Positions 33,679 to 44,389 of a stretch of DNA of 64,000 nucleotides are shown here, piece after piece. This DNA is from Branchinecta lynchi (taxonomy: Eukaryota; Arthropoda; Branchiopoda; Anostraca; Branchinectidae): the NCBI GenBank assembly GCA_023053575.1, contig JAKZAP010000018.1, positions 20,798,202 through 20,862,201 on the forward strand, written 5' to 3'. The position numbers and the translations under genes are program-made. How positions within the stretch are numbered: the stretch's first letter is position 1; every line of letters begins with the position of its first letter. The notes under the pieces are model-generated. The model was not told the DNA's origin and did no database searches. It saw nothing but the letters and a program-made list of their open reading frames with translations.

Positions 33679-35189
33679 TCTGGCTCCTTTGCTCACCGCC
33701 CGCAGCTCTAGTTCTTATCTCTGCGAGGCCAGTAATTTCAAATTCATTACATTAGCGTAATGATTCATGAGTGAATAATTAGGAAGGCAATATCTATGAG
33801 TTTTTGGATGTCATTTTGTAAATCCTTCATCCTTCCAATATGTTGAATTTCTTCTGCCTTGAAATTGGTTGGTATGGAACGTTTGATGACTGAAATTTGT
33901 CTGGTCGTTACCATGGAACAAAAGAGGGTAGGCTGGAATCCAGCAGAGGGTGAAGATGGGATGTAATCCATAAGTAACCATGGCAGATCTTGGTAATCGT
34001 AGGGAAGACTGGAAAAACGAATTCTTTAGGCCTATGAATGAATGAATGAATTGCGTAATTATTTCAGTTGACATCACTTTTTACTATGACCAATTGGCGG
34101 GAAATAATCCACTTATATTCACAGTAAACCCATGTTGTTTACTTTTATACACCACTCGGGTCTTTATATCACTCTTTGCAAACTTTTAAAACCCGAAACC
34201 CTTTTAAAAATAAAATTAAAATGTGAACTAACACAAAATCCAACTTTTTTAGAACGGAATCGAGCGAAAAAAAAGCAACCGAAACTCGACCAACTGTACA
34301 TTAACTTGTTTTTACCTAAATATTCTTTGAGCCCAAGCTGACTTTGAAACTTTGAAACATCAGGCCTGACGAGGACCCTTGCCAAGAAAGGCCGAAATAT
34401 CGCTGATGAAGAATCGTAGTTGACGTATCCGTTGTAAACATTGCTTGAATAAAAAGTTTTTACCTCTTTTTCACTGTTTTTGCCCTTACTCCTGCCTAAG
34501 TTCGGGCGAGAATTTTTTAGAAATGACTCCATTCCTCCATATTTTAGACATAATTTTTTACATTTTATTTAATTTGGTCGGTCTCTGGTGGACCATTTTC
34601 CATTATTTCCGCGTTCCCAGACAGACAATTTCTTGCAAATTATCTTGTTCTTGGGGAAGAAATCTCATTATGAACTAATTAGGAGGGTCCGAACAATAAT
34701 CCACAGAGAGGAAAAGTCGCATGATACATAGAATAACCTCCTGGAATTCCAGTATTTTTGCTGACTATTCCAGTATCGGTACTGGATTACCGTATGCCCA
34801 CTTAGCTACTGCTAATATTAAAGGACTCCTCGAACTACATAGTGTCTGTACTCAGATGTTCTGAGATAGTTTGACCACCTTACAACTAAGCTTACAACTA
34901 GAAAATTACACACGTGCTCGTTTGTTTTTACCCACTTTCTATGTCTATAACCTTCGACGACAATCTTGGCAAAATTTGCGGAATCTCCGGACGAGTAAGC
35001 TCCTCGGAAACAATAATCGGACGCATGATATCACGCAAAAAGAACAAACGTAGAGAGCGTGAATATCAATACGTTGCTAATATAGGGGAAAGGATGCACT
35101 TATGAAGTGAAAAATCTCGGGAACGAGAATGGATGGAAATACTACAGAAGTCGAATGAATTACTATCATAAGTACGACATGTCCTTTAA
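33679..35189. other. Unassigned intron sequence
   Basis: Apart from a reverse C-family arm near 34330-34440 (AGGACCCTTGCCAAGAAAGG and GCCGAAATAT), no element or exon is recognised. Confidence 0.45.
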
Positions 35190-35990
35190 GATTAAAGCCT
35201 TATGTCTTATTCAAATTCAAATTCATTATATTCTCCAAATATTCTTTTACAACGAATAGCATAGGACGTAAACGAAAATAATAACCCTTTTTGATTTATC
35301 ATTTGACTTATGTCGGTTATATTTAAACGATAGGTATACATATAAATAACTTTTATAAATACATATAAATAAAAATTCATCAATTCATAAAATATTAAAA
35401 TAATCAGTAACTATATATCTACAATTGTTTTTATTTATTTATTATTTCATTTAGCGTTACGCTTTTAAATGACTTTTATATACAATTAACCTAGGTCAAC
35501 AATACCTCAAAATGTTTACAGTTAGAAGTCATTTTGTTGTATCGAATTAAAATGTTTCACAAAATACGGCACGAAAGACTTGAGAAAACGATCCGACGTA
35601 GCAGCTGGAGGCATTTCAAATAGTTGGTGTTTGAGATTTTTTTATTCCCGGGTTATTTTCTCTTGTCTACTGCTTTGAAAACTTGGAAGTATTTCATGAT
35701 GATGATCGGAATTCAACAGAGTAGTCCCAAAATTCACCAAGAGCTGATGTCTTTGCTGGCTCAGTGTCACCAGATTCAGTTTTGAAAGACTTGTATTTTA
35801 GCCAGTGTACGAGGGTCCAAGAATAATTTTGCACGCCCGTTTCTGTATTGACTCAATTTTGTCACTCTGCTCAATAGTTAGAGAAGCATGCCATAAACTA
35901 CAAGCGTTGCAAGTCATGTTCGTCTTTTCCCGTGGTTTCCAAGCCCTTCAGAACCATACCCGAGTTCCAGAAATAAGCACACTAGAGTAA
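35190..35990 (-). pseudogene. LINE fragment: RT C-terminal region and 3' tail (family L4)
   Basis: The minus strand encodes SLWHASLTIEQSDKIESIQK then RACKIILGPSYTG-stop-NTSLSKLN, the conserved post-RT block of Jockey/CR1-type LINEs (VWHSSLT...IESIQKRA...LGP.Y). Premature stops and at least one frameshift make it non-functional. The 3' end lies near 35200, where plus-strand TTCAAATTCAAATTC is the reverse of a (GAATTT)n tail. The same tail region recurs at 56990-57200. Confidence 0.8.
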
Positions 35991-36534
35991 TTAAGCTTAA
36001 AGTTTAACCGAATAGGGCTGATATACAACAGTCTAGTTACCAATTACTTGTTTACTTAAACAGGCTTAAAGACCCGATGAAAATACGTTACTTCGTTCCT
36101 CCAGTATTCGTAGACAATTTCATAAACCACGTTGGCCTGATTTTCGCCATTTGATTGACCCCATTTTCGTTGGTTTCTTCGTTGATTTTTTTTTTCTTCC
36201 AGTATTCTTATAGTCTATTTGTATCGAATGAACCTTTTCTTTTGGATTTGCAGTACCTCAGTGTGCTTGTACCTCTATGTTTGAAGCTTTTAGCAACCAC
36301 AACCGTAAATGACTACCGAAAAACAAATGTTTTCTGGTTTATACGCAATTGCAAGCTTTTTTGAGAACTGATCTTCTAAATCAGTCTAAATTGAACATTC
36401 CCTAATATTCGCTTTATCATGCACGTTCTTGTTTGAAATTCAAATTCTCTGCGTCGGGGTGAATTTTGTCATGTCGGGCATGAGTAGTGCAGAATGTGAA
36501 TGTTACTACTAGAGCCCAAGATGAAACAAAAAAT

Positions 36535-36580
36535 TTCCTGGATGGAGTAGAGTAATGGAGTAGAGTGGAGTAGAGTAAAA
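36535..36580. repeat. (GAGTA)n tract
   Basis: Several GAGTAGAGT units precede AAAATTTATTAAGCG, probably the tail of a reverse-oriented LINE remnant or a microsatellite. Confidence 0.5.
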
Positions 36581-36915
36581 TTTATTAAGCGTATTCCAAT
36601 CTAAGATATAAAAAATGGCAGACTTTTCAGTTAGACTTTTAAGTACTTACCAGGCCCGAGTGCCCTAAATCCAGCTGCATCAACTCAACTACCGGGGGGG
36701 GGGGGTAAGGACCCCTATAAATAGGCAACTTGTGTGAGTAAGAACGACGTGGTGCTCGGTTCGGTATGATGGGAAGGGCGTATGGTTCTTTTTTTTACAG
36801 TTTACAGTTTTTTTTTTAATTCAGTTTATGTTCAAAATTCGCTCAAGGACGAAGCCGAACATTGAATTTTGTAGGCTAATGGGTAGAACTTCGAAGGAAG
36901 CTTCTAAATAAACGT

Positions 36916-37139
36916 GGTACGCTGGGGTGTAGTTGGTTCTCAACATGAGAGAATGGTAGTGATTTACAGTTACGCAAATACTGGACCAACCAAACCATGG
37001 TTGAGAAAAGGGTTTTAGTGAGGGATGGACTCGTCATGGTACGCTGGAAGTTGTGGTTGGTCCTCAGTATGCGAGTCTGGTAGGCTAGTGTTTGACAGTC
37101 ATGTAAATACTGAGACCAACCATATCACAGGTCTGGACG
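36916..37139. repeat. Two-unit tandem repeat, 122-bp period
   Basis: GGTACGCTGG begins at 36916 and 37038, each followed by GTTGGTTCTCA/GTTGGTCCTCA, a TGGTAG word and an AAATACTG-ACCAACCA end. Confidence 0.7.
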
Positions 37140-37960
37140 AGGTCAAAGTTAAGGATCCGGTAAAAATTGGCCATCGTGGGGGAGTGGAGGGTTAGGGAAT
37201 CCGCCATCTAGTGGCATGCATTACTTTTGACCGGATGATCGAATTTGCATGAAACTTGGTAAGTGGAAATTAAGGTCTATCGTTTCAGATTTTCCATTTC
37301 TTTTCCAGACCGGATCCGATACCTGTGGGGGGATTTGGAGTGGGGCACTGTAAATATCGTGAAATGCTTGGAGTCAAGGGATCGGGATGGAATTTTGTGG
37401 AGAGAACAAGCACAATCCCTAAATACGTTCTTGACAGAACCGTCGAGGCAGCTATTATTTTATCTTACAAATCTTCTTCTCAGGCGTAGTCAGATCGTAT
37501 CGGAGATCTTTTTTTTTTGTTGGGGGGGGGAGGGGGTTTCCTTAATTCCGCTGATCGTGAGTTAGGAAACCTCCGGACGTGCTAAGGACGATGAAACATG
37601 GCAGGCGGATTAGTGATCCGACCAAATAGAGTTAAAGACCCAACACAATGTCCTAGTAAAACTGCCGCTCCTGGATCAGACAATTTTTTTGATTTTTGTT
37701 TGGGTGGTTGAGGGAAGTGTAGCATGTCACACTGGGCGAAGTTGGAGGAGGATCTCCGGAAATTGTGTTGCTTGCATAGTGGTCAAACCAGTGAAGCGAT
37801 TTGAAAGAAACCTGAAAAGTAGAGAGACCACATGCCATAGATGACATGTTTTAGAGTCCGGACTGGATCCGAGCACGATGGGGGGGGGGGGGGGGCAATT
37901 TCCCGAATAATGCTCAGATTCTAGTGAAACTTGATAGAAGGTAAGAGAATATGTTCTGGG
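37140..37960. mobile_element. Complex repeat family B, copy
   Basis: Contains GATCCGGTAAAAATTGGCCA, GAACAAGCACAATCCCTAAA, G runs at 37524 and 37881, and GATGAAACATGGCAGGCGGA. It is interrupted at 37441-37490 by a copy of the CNG exon d acceptor. Confidence 0.7.
37441..37490 (+). pseudogene. Copy of CNG exon d splice acceptor (filler DNA)
   Basis: GAGGCAGCTATT then TATCTTACAAATCTTCTTCT and CAGGCGTAGT match 39353-39402 at about 45 of 49 positions. The match covers the intron end and the first bases of exon d, then stops. The flanks on both sides are family B sequence that is contiguous in another copy (compare 45352-45376). The exon bases GCGTAGT contain a stop where exon d has GCGAAGT. Confidence 0.8.
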
Positions 37961-38261
37961 TAATTCATTTATATGTCCAAACCATATTAGACCGCGGTAG
38001 TGTGAGCTCTTCTTATAAGTAGTATGTCAAGGAAATACGGAGTAGCCAAGCCCATAATTTGTGTAACAGAAACGTCTAGTGTGGCGTAGGCAGATATCGA
38101 TCCGTCAAGTGATTACTTAAACAGTTGAAATATTTCTTTGTAGGTATGTAGTGGTGTGAATTGTCTCCGTTTCCCCTTTTCTTTCTTACCCCATTATGAT
38201 GAATAATAAAAATCAAAGATAACAGTTTCTTATTGCCTGTCCAGCTCTTTGGCTAGTATTA

Positions 38262-38330
38262 TTAGATACCCACGCTTGACTATACTGCTAAGAATAGTAT
38301 TAGATACCCACGCTTGACTATACTGCAAAG
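38262..38330. repeat. Two-unit tandem repeat, ~37 bp
   Basis: ATTAGATACCCACGCTTGAC followed by TATACTGC occurs twice in direct succession. Confidence 0.85.
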
Positions 38331-38819
38331 GATTAAAATCCTTCGGGACGAAGCAATATGACGCCTCTAAGGGCGATTTTAGCATAATCATGAATTCGCT
38401 TTCCGAAAAGTAAAAGTGAAAATTCTCACAGCGTAAGAATTCCCTGAACGTGGTTCCGGCTCGAAAACTTTCCAAGATCACTTTACACTTACTTCGCGAT
38501 GTCATTTTCCGAGGCTGGAATAGTTATACATAAATCCTCGATTCTGGAGCAGAGTGCCTCAGCATTAGGTCATGCCCCAATGTATGAGCACCGGTACTCA
38601 TATGGCGGAGCACCATGTCTTGAAGCAAGGGCTCCATAAAGTCTGGTTGAAAACCAAATTTTCATTTAGCGTTTTTTCCTGTGCTCAGAATGAAAAACGA
38701 ATTTTCATTTCGCATTTTCTCGTGTGCCCTTCGCGGCTAGAACAATTATCAAGTGCTTATTCATGTTCATTTTTTTTTCTTCAACCCTTTCAGTGTCTCA
38801 CTGCTGGTTGTTTTCATTA

Positions 38820-39081
38820 CCCGATGAAAAATTTGTAGCCTGCGTAGTAGTACGAAAAAGTTGCATGTAATACTATGTAATAGCAAAGAATACTATCATT
38901 TAATGTGCCTCAGACTGGTCCAATCTTAAGTAGTAGTATCAGTCTTGCTAATAGTAGCATGTAATAGTATGCAGTAACACGGTAGTCTTGAAGTAGAAGC
39001 ATGTAGTAGCATCAGTTAGTACTGCATGCTACTTTTTCGTACTACTTCATAGTACTATTTTGAAATAAATTTTTCATCGGG
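38820..39081. mobile_element. MITE family A, copy 4
   Basis: Complete ends CCCGATGAAAAATTT and AAATTTTTCATCGGG in the orientation of copy 1. Flanks TA/TA. It ends 313 bp before CNG exon d. Confidence 0.85.
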
Positions 39082-39394
39082 TAAACCCGCCCCTCTCTCT
39101 CTCTCAGTTCAAATCCCAGTTTTTTATAAGATTTCCTAATATCATATCTATTGGGGGGAGGGGGGTCGCCAGGGGGGCTACAACTCAGCTCATTGGACTC
39201 AGCGTCGGTACTATTCTTAGCTTATTTCCCGAGATAGTTTCCAAGTGGTTTCATCACTTTTGCTATAGACAATTTAGGAAGTGACGTAACGGAAGCAGTT
39301 CCGCTCGCTTATAAAAAGCAATTGTTCTTGCGGCGGCAGTAGCTAGTCTACTGTTGAGGCAGCTATTCATTTATCTTACAAATCTTCTTCTCAG

Positions 39395-39532
39395 GCGAAG
39401 TCGGAAAGGAAATGTACATCGTCAATCGGGGGAAATTGCAAGTGGTCGCAGACGATGGGAAAACGGTCTTGGCGACGCTGAAAGCTGGTTCCTACTTCGG
39501 AGAGATTTCTATTCTGAATATGGGCACTGCCG
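39395..39532 (+). CDS. CNG channel subunit, exon d (CNBD beta-roll)
   Basis: This 138-bp exon (46 codons, phase 1-1) follows TTCTTCTCAG and ends at GCCG|GTAAGT. It reads [20 protein letters not shown], then [27 protein letters not shown] and the FGEISIL segment are core CNBD signatures, and FGE-I lies in the phosphate-binding cassette that holds the cyclic nucleotide. A copy of its acceptor plus the first few exon bases is embedded at 37441-37490, about 1.9 kb upstream. Confidence 0.94.
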
Positions 39533-39714
39533 GTAAGTATCTCCTACTTCAGAAATATACGCTCTAACGTGTTGGTTTATTATTATTATTATTCATTTGA
39601 AACCTTCAAAACTGAAGAGTAATGTATGAAAAGGAACAACAACATGTCAAACAAACTCACACATTATTAGCGGCGGTGACTCTGGCATAGCCATTCCTCC
39701 AAGCTGACTGCGAA

Positions 39715-39915
39715 TCATATGTGATATTGCAAAACGAATATGTCACCTACGTTTTCTTAGAGCTGTATCTCGTCCCTTCTTGGCAAGGGTCCTCTTTAGG
39801 CTTAAGCTGCTCAAGGAGACAAGGGCTCAAGCCGCTCAGAGGACCCTTGCCAAGAAGTGCAGAAATATAGCTCTAATAATATGTAGCTGACGTATCCGTT
39901 TTGCATCGTCAAATA
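39715..39915. mobile_element. Foldback family C, complete copy 2
   Basis: CATATGTGATATTGCAAAAC at the left pairs with GTTTTGCATCGTCAAATACG at the right, with CTTCTTGGCAAGGGTCCTCT pairing with AGAGGACCCTTGCCAAGAAG across a ~30-bp loop. It lies 180 bp after the exon d donor. Confidence 0.85.
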
Positions 39916-40150
39916 CGTTGCATAGATTTTCGGTAAAAGACGAGATAGATTGAAAGGTTTGTTTCAACATCGATTGTCGTGTTTGAAGGACCGGATTTGC
40001 TTACTACTCTAAAAAAAAAAGTTTCGACATTCCTTATTTTTTAAAGTACTACTTAATTATTAGTATTCCTTATATAATTTTTGTAATATAAAATATGTCA
40101 TCATCGTACTACGCCATAGTATGAATACCTGAAAAAGTGAATTATACAGA

Positions 40151-40533
40151 GAGCGTTCCACCCTTCTAACAATAGTAAAGTAACTATTAGCTATTATGTT
40201 CGTCCCCACCTCGTGAAAAGTTACCACGTTGATTGTTCCAACCTTCAAGTTCAAGTCCTTTTATTGTTTGAATATACATATTTAACACTTACGTAACGTC
40301 CCCAGCAGGGAGACAATGAGACTGGCTTGTCGAAATAGTAACTATTTGCCTACCATACGCTCGGGAGCGTAGTAATCGTGGTAACTACGATGTTTTGTGA
40401 CGTGACTGGCCCTTCACCCTGTGAAACGACAATTTGCTGAAAAATAGAAAAATACGCCCCAGTTTTGACGCCAAAAAGCCAGGATCCAAGACCTCATGCG
40501 TAGTAACTATGGTAAGTCGGGTGGAACACGCTC
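40151..40533. mobile_element. Short TIR element J, copy 2 (longer)
   Basis: Ends GAGCGTTCCACCCTTCTAAC and CGGGTGGAACACGCTC. Contains TTTGACGCCAAAAAGCCAGG and GCGTAGTAACTATGGTAAGT as in copy 1, plus about 230 bp absent there. ACAG occurs at both flanks. A solitary right end of the same family is at 40826-40850. Confidence 0.65.
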
Positions 40534-40863
40534 ACAGTTGAAGTGATGGTAATACTCCAGATGACTAACTCTCCTTGCCGATGCAAAATCGCCATGTACC
40601 TAGCGGAAGACCCGGAAGTGGCACCACAGCTGTCCCCGACGGTCGCCGTGATTGGTTGACGCAGGATTTGAGTTGTGAAGTTTGAGTCGTTAGGGTGACG
40701 TTTCTCGATCTTCCTAAGGATCACTAGCGTATTTGGACTTATAGTCACATAGAGGGTTATTTGAATTATAGTTGACTGCGATTGCGGGCCAGCTTTGAGC
40801 CTTAGGAGATCCCTTTCCTAAAACGGTAAGTGGGATGGAACACGCTCATAGTGGAAGTGATAA

Positions 40864-41253
40864 GGCGTATTTTCGCGTCGTTCTCGGAGGACTGCTCGAG
40901 GAATCAGTGGGAACGGTGAGAGTAGAGGGAGTCACTCCACGCGGACTCCGCGTACGGAAAACAACCAGAATACGGGGAATGCTTCCAAAATAGATTTTGT
41001 CCGAAAAAAATCATGCGTTTGCCGAAATCAGTTTGGATCCATTTTATTTTCAGCTAATTCTACATTGAACTAACACCAGCAAAAATTGATTCCCCTCCGA
41101 ATCTGAAAGTGTGTCCTTTTTGATGGTGGTGATGATAATCGGATCATTCCCCCGGTCGTGGGAAATCACGAGAATATCGGTAGTGGGTCCCTGGGACAAA
41201 CAAAAACGCAGGACTCCTCCAAAAGAGTCCTTGGGGAACGGCGAGATTACACC
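40864..41253. mobile_element. DNA transposon family K, copy 2 (390 bp)
   Basis: Collinear with 17563-17954: GGCGTATTTTCGCGTCGTTC at the left, ACGCGGACTCCGCGTACGGA and GGGGAATGCTTCCAAAATAG inside, GAACGGCGAGATTACACC at the right. Two bases shorter than copy 1. Confidence 0.75.
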
Positions 41254-41279
41254 TATAGTAATTGTTGGAGTTATAGTGT

Positions 41280-41403
41280 ACTCCGATTGCGGGCTGGCTT
41301 TTCTAGCTTTGAGCCTGGAGAGGACCCTTGCCAAAAAAGGCTCAAATATCGTTTGAATAAATAAACTCAGTTTATGTATCCGTTTAGCACAGTCAACTAT
41401 AGT
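41280..41403. repeat. Foldback family C, single-arm copy
   Basis: AGAGGACCCTTGCCAAAAAA and ATGTATCCGTTTAGCACAGT are the reverse-oriented arm. It abuts the next element directly. Confidence 0.6.
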
Positions 41404-41864
41404 CGCGTTTTTGCCAAAAGAGCTCAAATGGTTATGTTGTAGAAAACTTCACCGACTTTCGCACCGGTGTGGCGTTTCGGGGATGTTTGCAAATAATATT
41501 ATGCCTTCGTTTTACGAACAGTAGCAATTTTCGAATAGCAAGCAATTGTCTCGCTAAAAAGTCATCTTTTGAGGATCCACTATCTTTCCACTCCAGTTTT
41601 TGAACTTTCACTGCTTTTATGAAAAAAATGGAGTGATAAACTGGTGGTTCCTTGATTTGTTCCATATGTGGTATGTGTAATTTGTAGTGATAATGTGTGT
41701 TTTTTCCCTATTTTCCCGGCTACGGCTGAAGTACATGTGTAAATAAAAGAAATAAAGAAAGGCCTCTCTCCCAAGTCCTCTGCCTTTCTGCAAATTTGAC
41801 CGTTTTTGGCAGAGAATTTGAGAATTTGGCAGACAAGTAGTTAGGTGACAAAAACGCGACTTCC
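41404..41864. mobile_element. Candidate TIR element O (GTCGCGTTTTTG ends)
   Basis: GTCGCGTTTTTGCCAAAAGA at the left and GTGACAAAAACGCGAC at the right are inverted ends. The interior of about 430 bp includes a LINE-like A-rich segment near 41740. Ends resemble those of the N family (GTTGCGTTTT). Confidence 0.5.
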
Positions 41865-42042
41865 TATTCGCAGTCACCTTGGGCTAAAGGGATATTTAAT
41901 TATTTGACTGCTTTATTCTTTATCGAGCGATATTTCGGCCGTTCTTGGCAAGTGTCCTTTTCAGACTCAAAACCCTATACAATCGGACAGTGATAAATTT
42001 GTCTGCAGTTCAACAAAGAAGCGGATGTTACTGCCGGCTTAC

Positions 42043-42186
42043 CGACGAAACGTACCCATGACAAAGCGTCCCCGGCGAAACGTCCCCTGACAACACTTCC
42101 CCGTGACAAAGCGTCCCCCTGACAAAACGTCCCCATGACGAAATGCCCCAACGGCAAAACGTCCCCGTGGCGAAACATCCGCAAGC
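42043..42186. repeat. 16-bp minisatellite (CAAAACGTCCCCGTGA-like)
   Basis: About nine diverged direct units of CRAARCGTCCCC followed by NTGA or NGG. Non-coding; preceded by a single C-family arm (about 41925-41970). Confidence 0.85.
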
Positions 42187-42742
42187 ATAGTTTTAAGGTT
42201 CGCCTCGATGATCAAGTGCGCGATTGAGATAGAACAACTTCAGAGTGAGTATCAGAGATGTGGGAACATTCCTTATAAGCAGGAAAGATCAAACACGGGA
42301 CCGGTTGCTTATAGATGTATTGTCTCCAATTAGAATGTATAGTGGATTATGACTTGCAATGGACTCGTAACTGGTCAATTCTATGTCGTTTGAAGCAACA
42401 TGCACAATTTGAGGAGAAAGAGGAAGCAATCAATCAATCAATGTATTACCCGTCAAGAGAAACAGTGGAGGGCGTGTAGCCCTAGTGACGGATACGAAAC
42501 AATAAAAAAAACAACAACCAGAAAAAAGACAACGCACGTAGCAAAACTTTACTGTCGTGAACTTCCTAAAATCTGCTTAGTGTCTCAGTTCACCACATAA
42601 AAACGCTGTTTAATAACTGTTCGTATGCAAAATCAATCAACAAATCTCTAACTGCTTCGGATCTCAGTCCACCCCCGAGGGCGTGATGTGGTTTACGGCG
42701 AAAACCTGATTACGAACGCGGTGATAACCCAACAATGTTTAG

Positions 42743-43103
42743 AGGACCTGTCTTACCTATAACACTAATGCAACCTACTTTCATAACCACTCCATGTTTT
42801 TCTAAACCCAGAGACCCCAAATTCGTACGGTACATTCTAACCCCTCTAACAAAACCACGCTGATTTTCTTACTTGCCGTGTTTTGCTACCTTCGATGTGT
42901 ATCGCGCTGTCAACGGTTGTCAACGAGAAGTTTTTCCATCAGAAAAACCGGTTATGTAAATTGTTTCCCTGTTTTCGTTACAAGTCAACGGGTCTCAGAA
43001 AAGGTTTAAAACAGCCCAAACCGTGGATTATTTGTTGAAAGCACAGCATAGTTTTATAGTATTCAAATATTATATAATACTGCAAGTTAAAGAGTAGATA
43101 GTG
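42743..43103. repeat. Dispersed repeat family I, uninterrupted copy
   Basis: Runs from AGGACCTGTCTTACCTATAA through AACCCCTCTAACAAAACCAC and GGTTGTCAACGAGAAG to TGCAAGTTAAAGAGTAGATA. Matched in reverse by 47311-47531 plus 49276-49363, and so useful as the pre-insertion reference for that region. Confidence 0.75.
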
Positions 43104-43131
43104 CGAACGGTCTTTTAAGGAGTTTGGCGAA

Positions 43132-43219
43132 GACCGGATACCTACAAGACCCGATTGTCTGTAGAAAAAGCTTAAATAAAATATTATTTTGCTGGATCCC
43201 GTCGAAACCTTTGGTCTTG
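43132..43219. repeat. Solitary M1 module
   Basis: AAGACCGGATACCTACAAGA, CCCGATTGTCTG, then GTCGAAACCTTTGGTCTTGT, the palindromic module otherwise seen at D-array ends. Confidence 0.6.
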
Positions 43220-43870
43220 TTTCATATGGGTTTGTTCTGGTCCCGAGGTGGATCTCAAAGGGTCCCTCTTTCCTGATCCTTGGGTTGCATTATTTACAGA
43301 TTTCCCAAGGCCCATTTTAAGCAGTTCTACAGAACTTCAGAAGATCCCTTCCCAGTGTTCCCTATGTCCCAGGGGCAAAAGCAACACACTCTGAAAGTAG
43401 TCTGCCTGATTGCAAAGTTGTTTAGTATTCCTGACGGAAGTCGGAACAGTCGAAGACGGTGATGGAATATCAACGGAGTTCCTTTTGAATCTTTCTTCTT
43501 TGGACTGCTTAAAATGGTAATCAGACAGTCGAGAAGTCGCGACGAAGAAGAAATCGGCCACCGATACTGAAGCTTCTAGCGACGGTGCAGGAGGTTACCA
43601 TCGCATCTTACCCTTTTGGGGATGCCAAACCGTAATGACCGGGTACCGCTCAATCCACTATAGGCTAAATAACACAAGAATTCGATACATACAAAAATCC
43701 GTGATACTCTTGGTATCAGAGATGATGTCGACGAATGTTATTTCCAAGTCCACTCTACGAGTGCTCGGATTCTGCCGTTCCACCAAAGTGTGCCATCAAT
43801 CCACTTATAACTCACTTGATTCCAAGATGACGTTAATCCATAGATAATCCTCACTTTAGCAATATGGCAA

Positions 43871-44365
43871 TTGTCATTGTTTAAGAATCACAGCAATCTG
43901 CGTCATTACATCTATGTTTATTTTAAAGCGGGTTTAGATAGGGAGGAATTGAAATTATTAATTAGTATGCGTGCTAATATTTTATCGCTGGGAGATAGGA
44001 GAAGGTACACGGGTAAGCCGATAGGGAGAATTAGTCCTTACTTCTGCCCGATGTGTGGAGATATGAATGAGTTTGTACGACATCTTATGTATGTGTGATT
44101 GTAGGGAGTTGAATGATTTGAGAAGTGAAATATTTGGAGTAAATGAGTGTGATCAGCAATGGATGGAGCAAATGTTTAAGAGTGAGTGTTATGCTACTAT
44201 AAAGAAAGTGGATAGATTCCTCAAGCTGTCAATGATTCATAGAGCTCATTTTTTGTAGTTTTAGTGGTAGTTAGAATTAAGTTCAATATTGTGTTTCCTT
44301 TTGCTTATATTGCCATGGCCCTTGTGCTTTTAAGGTAATAAATATAATATCATGTCATATCATAC
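43871..44365 (+). pseudogene. LINE C-terminal fragment with zinc-knuckle-like motif
   Basis: A plus-strand frame reads KAGLDREELKLLISMRANIL, then YFCPMCGDMNEFVRHLMYV, and after a +1 shift near 44095 continues CDCRELNDLRSEIFGVNECD to HRAHFL-stop. The C-x2-C...H-x4-C pattern near the C-terminus is typical of many LINE ORF2 proteins. An untranslated tail ends with AATAAATATAATATCATG. Frameshifted and 5'-truncated, so dead. Confidence 0.75.
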
Positions 44366-44389
44366 GACATTGAAAAAGGTGTCGATCTT

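Noticed and set aside
37441..37565. An extra CNG exon at the duplicated acceptor
   Set aside because: Homology to exon d stops after a few bases, the frame meets a stop at once, and the rest is repeat B.
41943..42186. Coding repeat protein in the 16-bp minisatellite
   Set aside because: A unit length not divisible by three and drifting lengths argue against coding.
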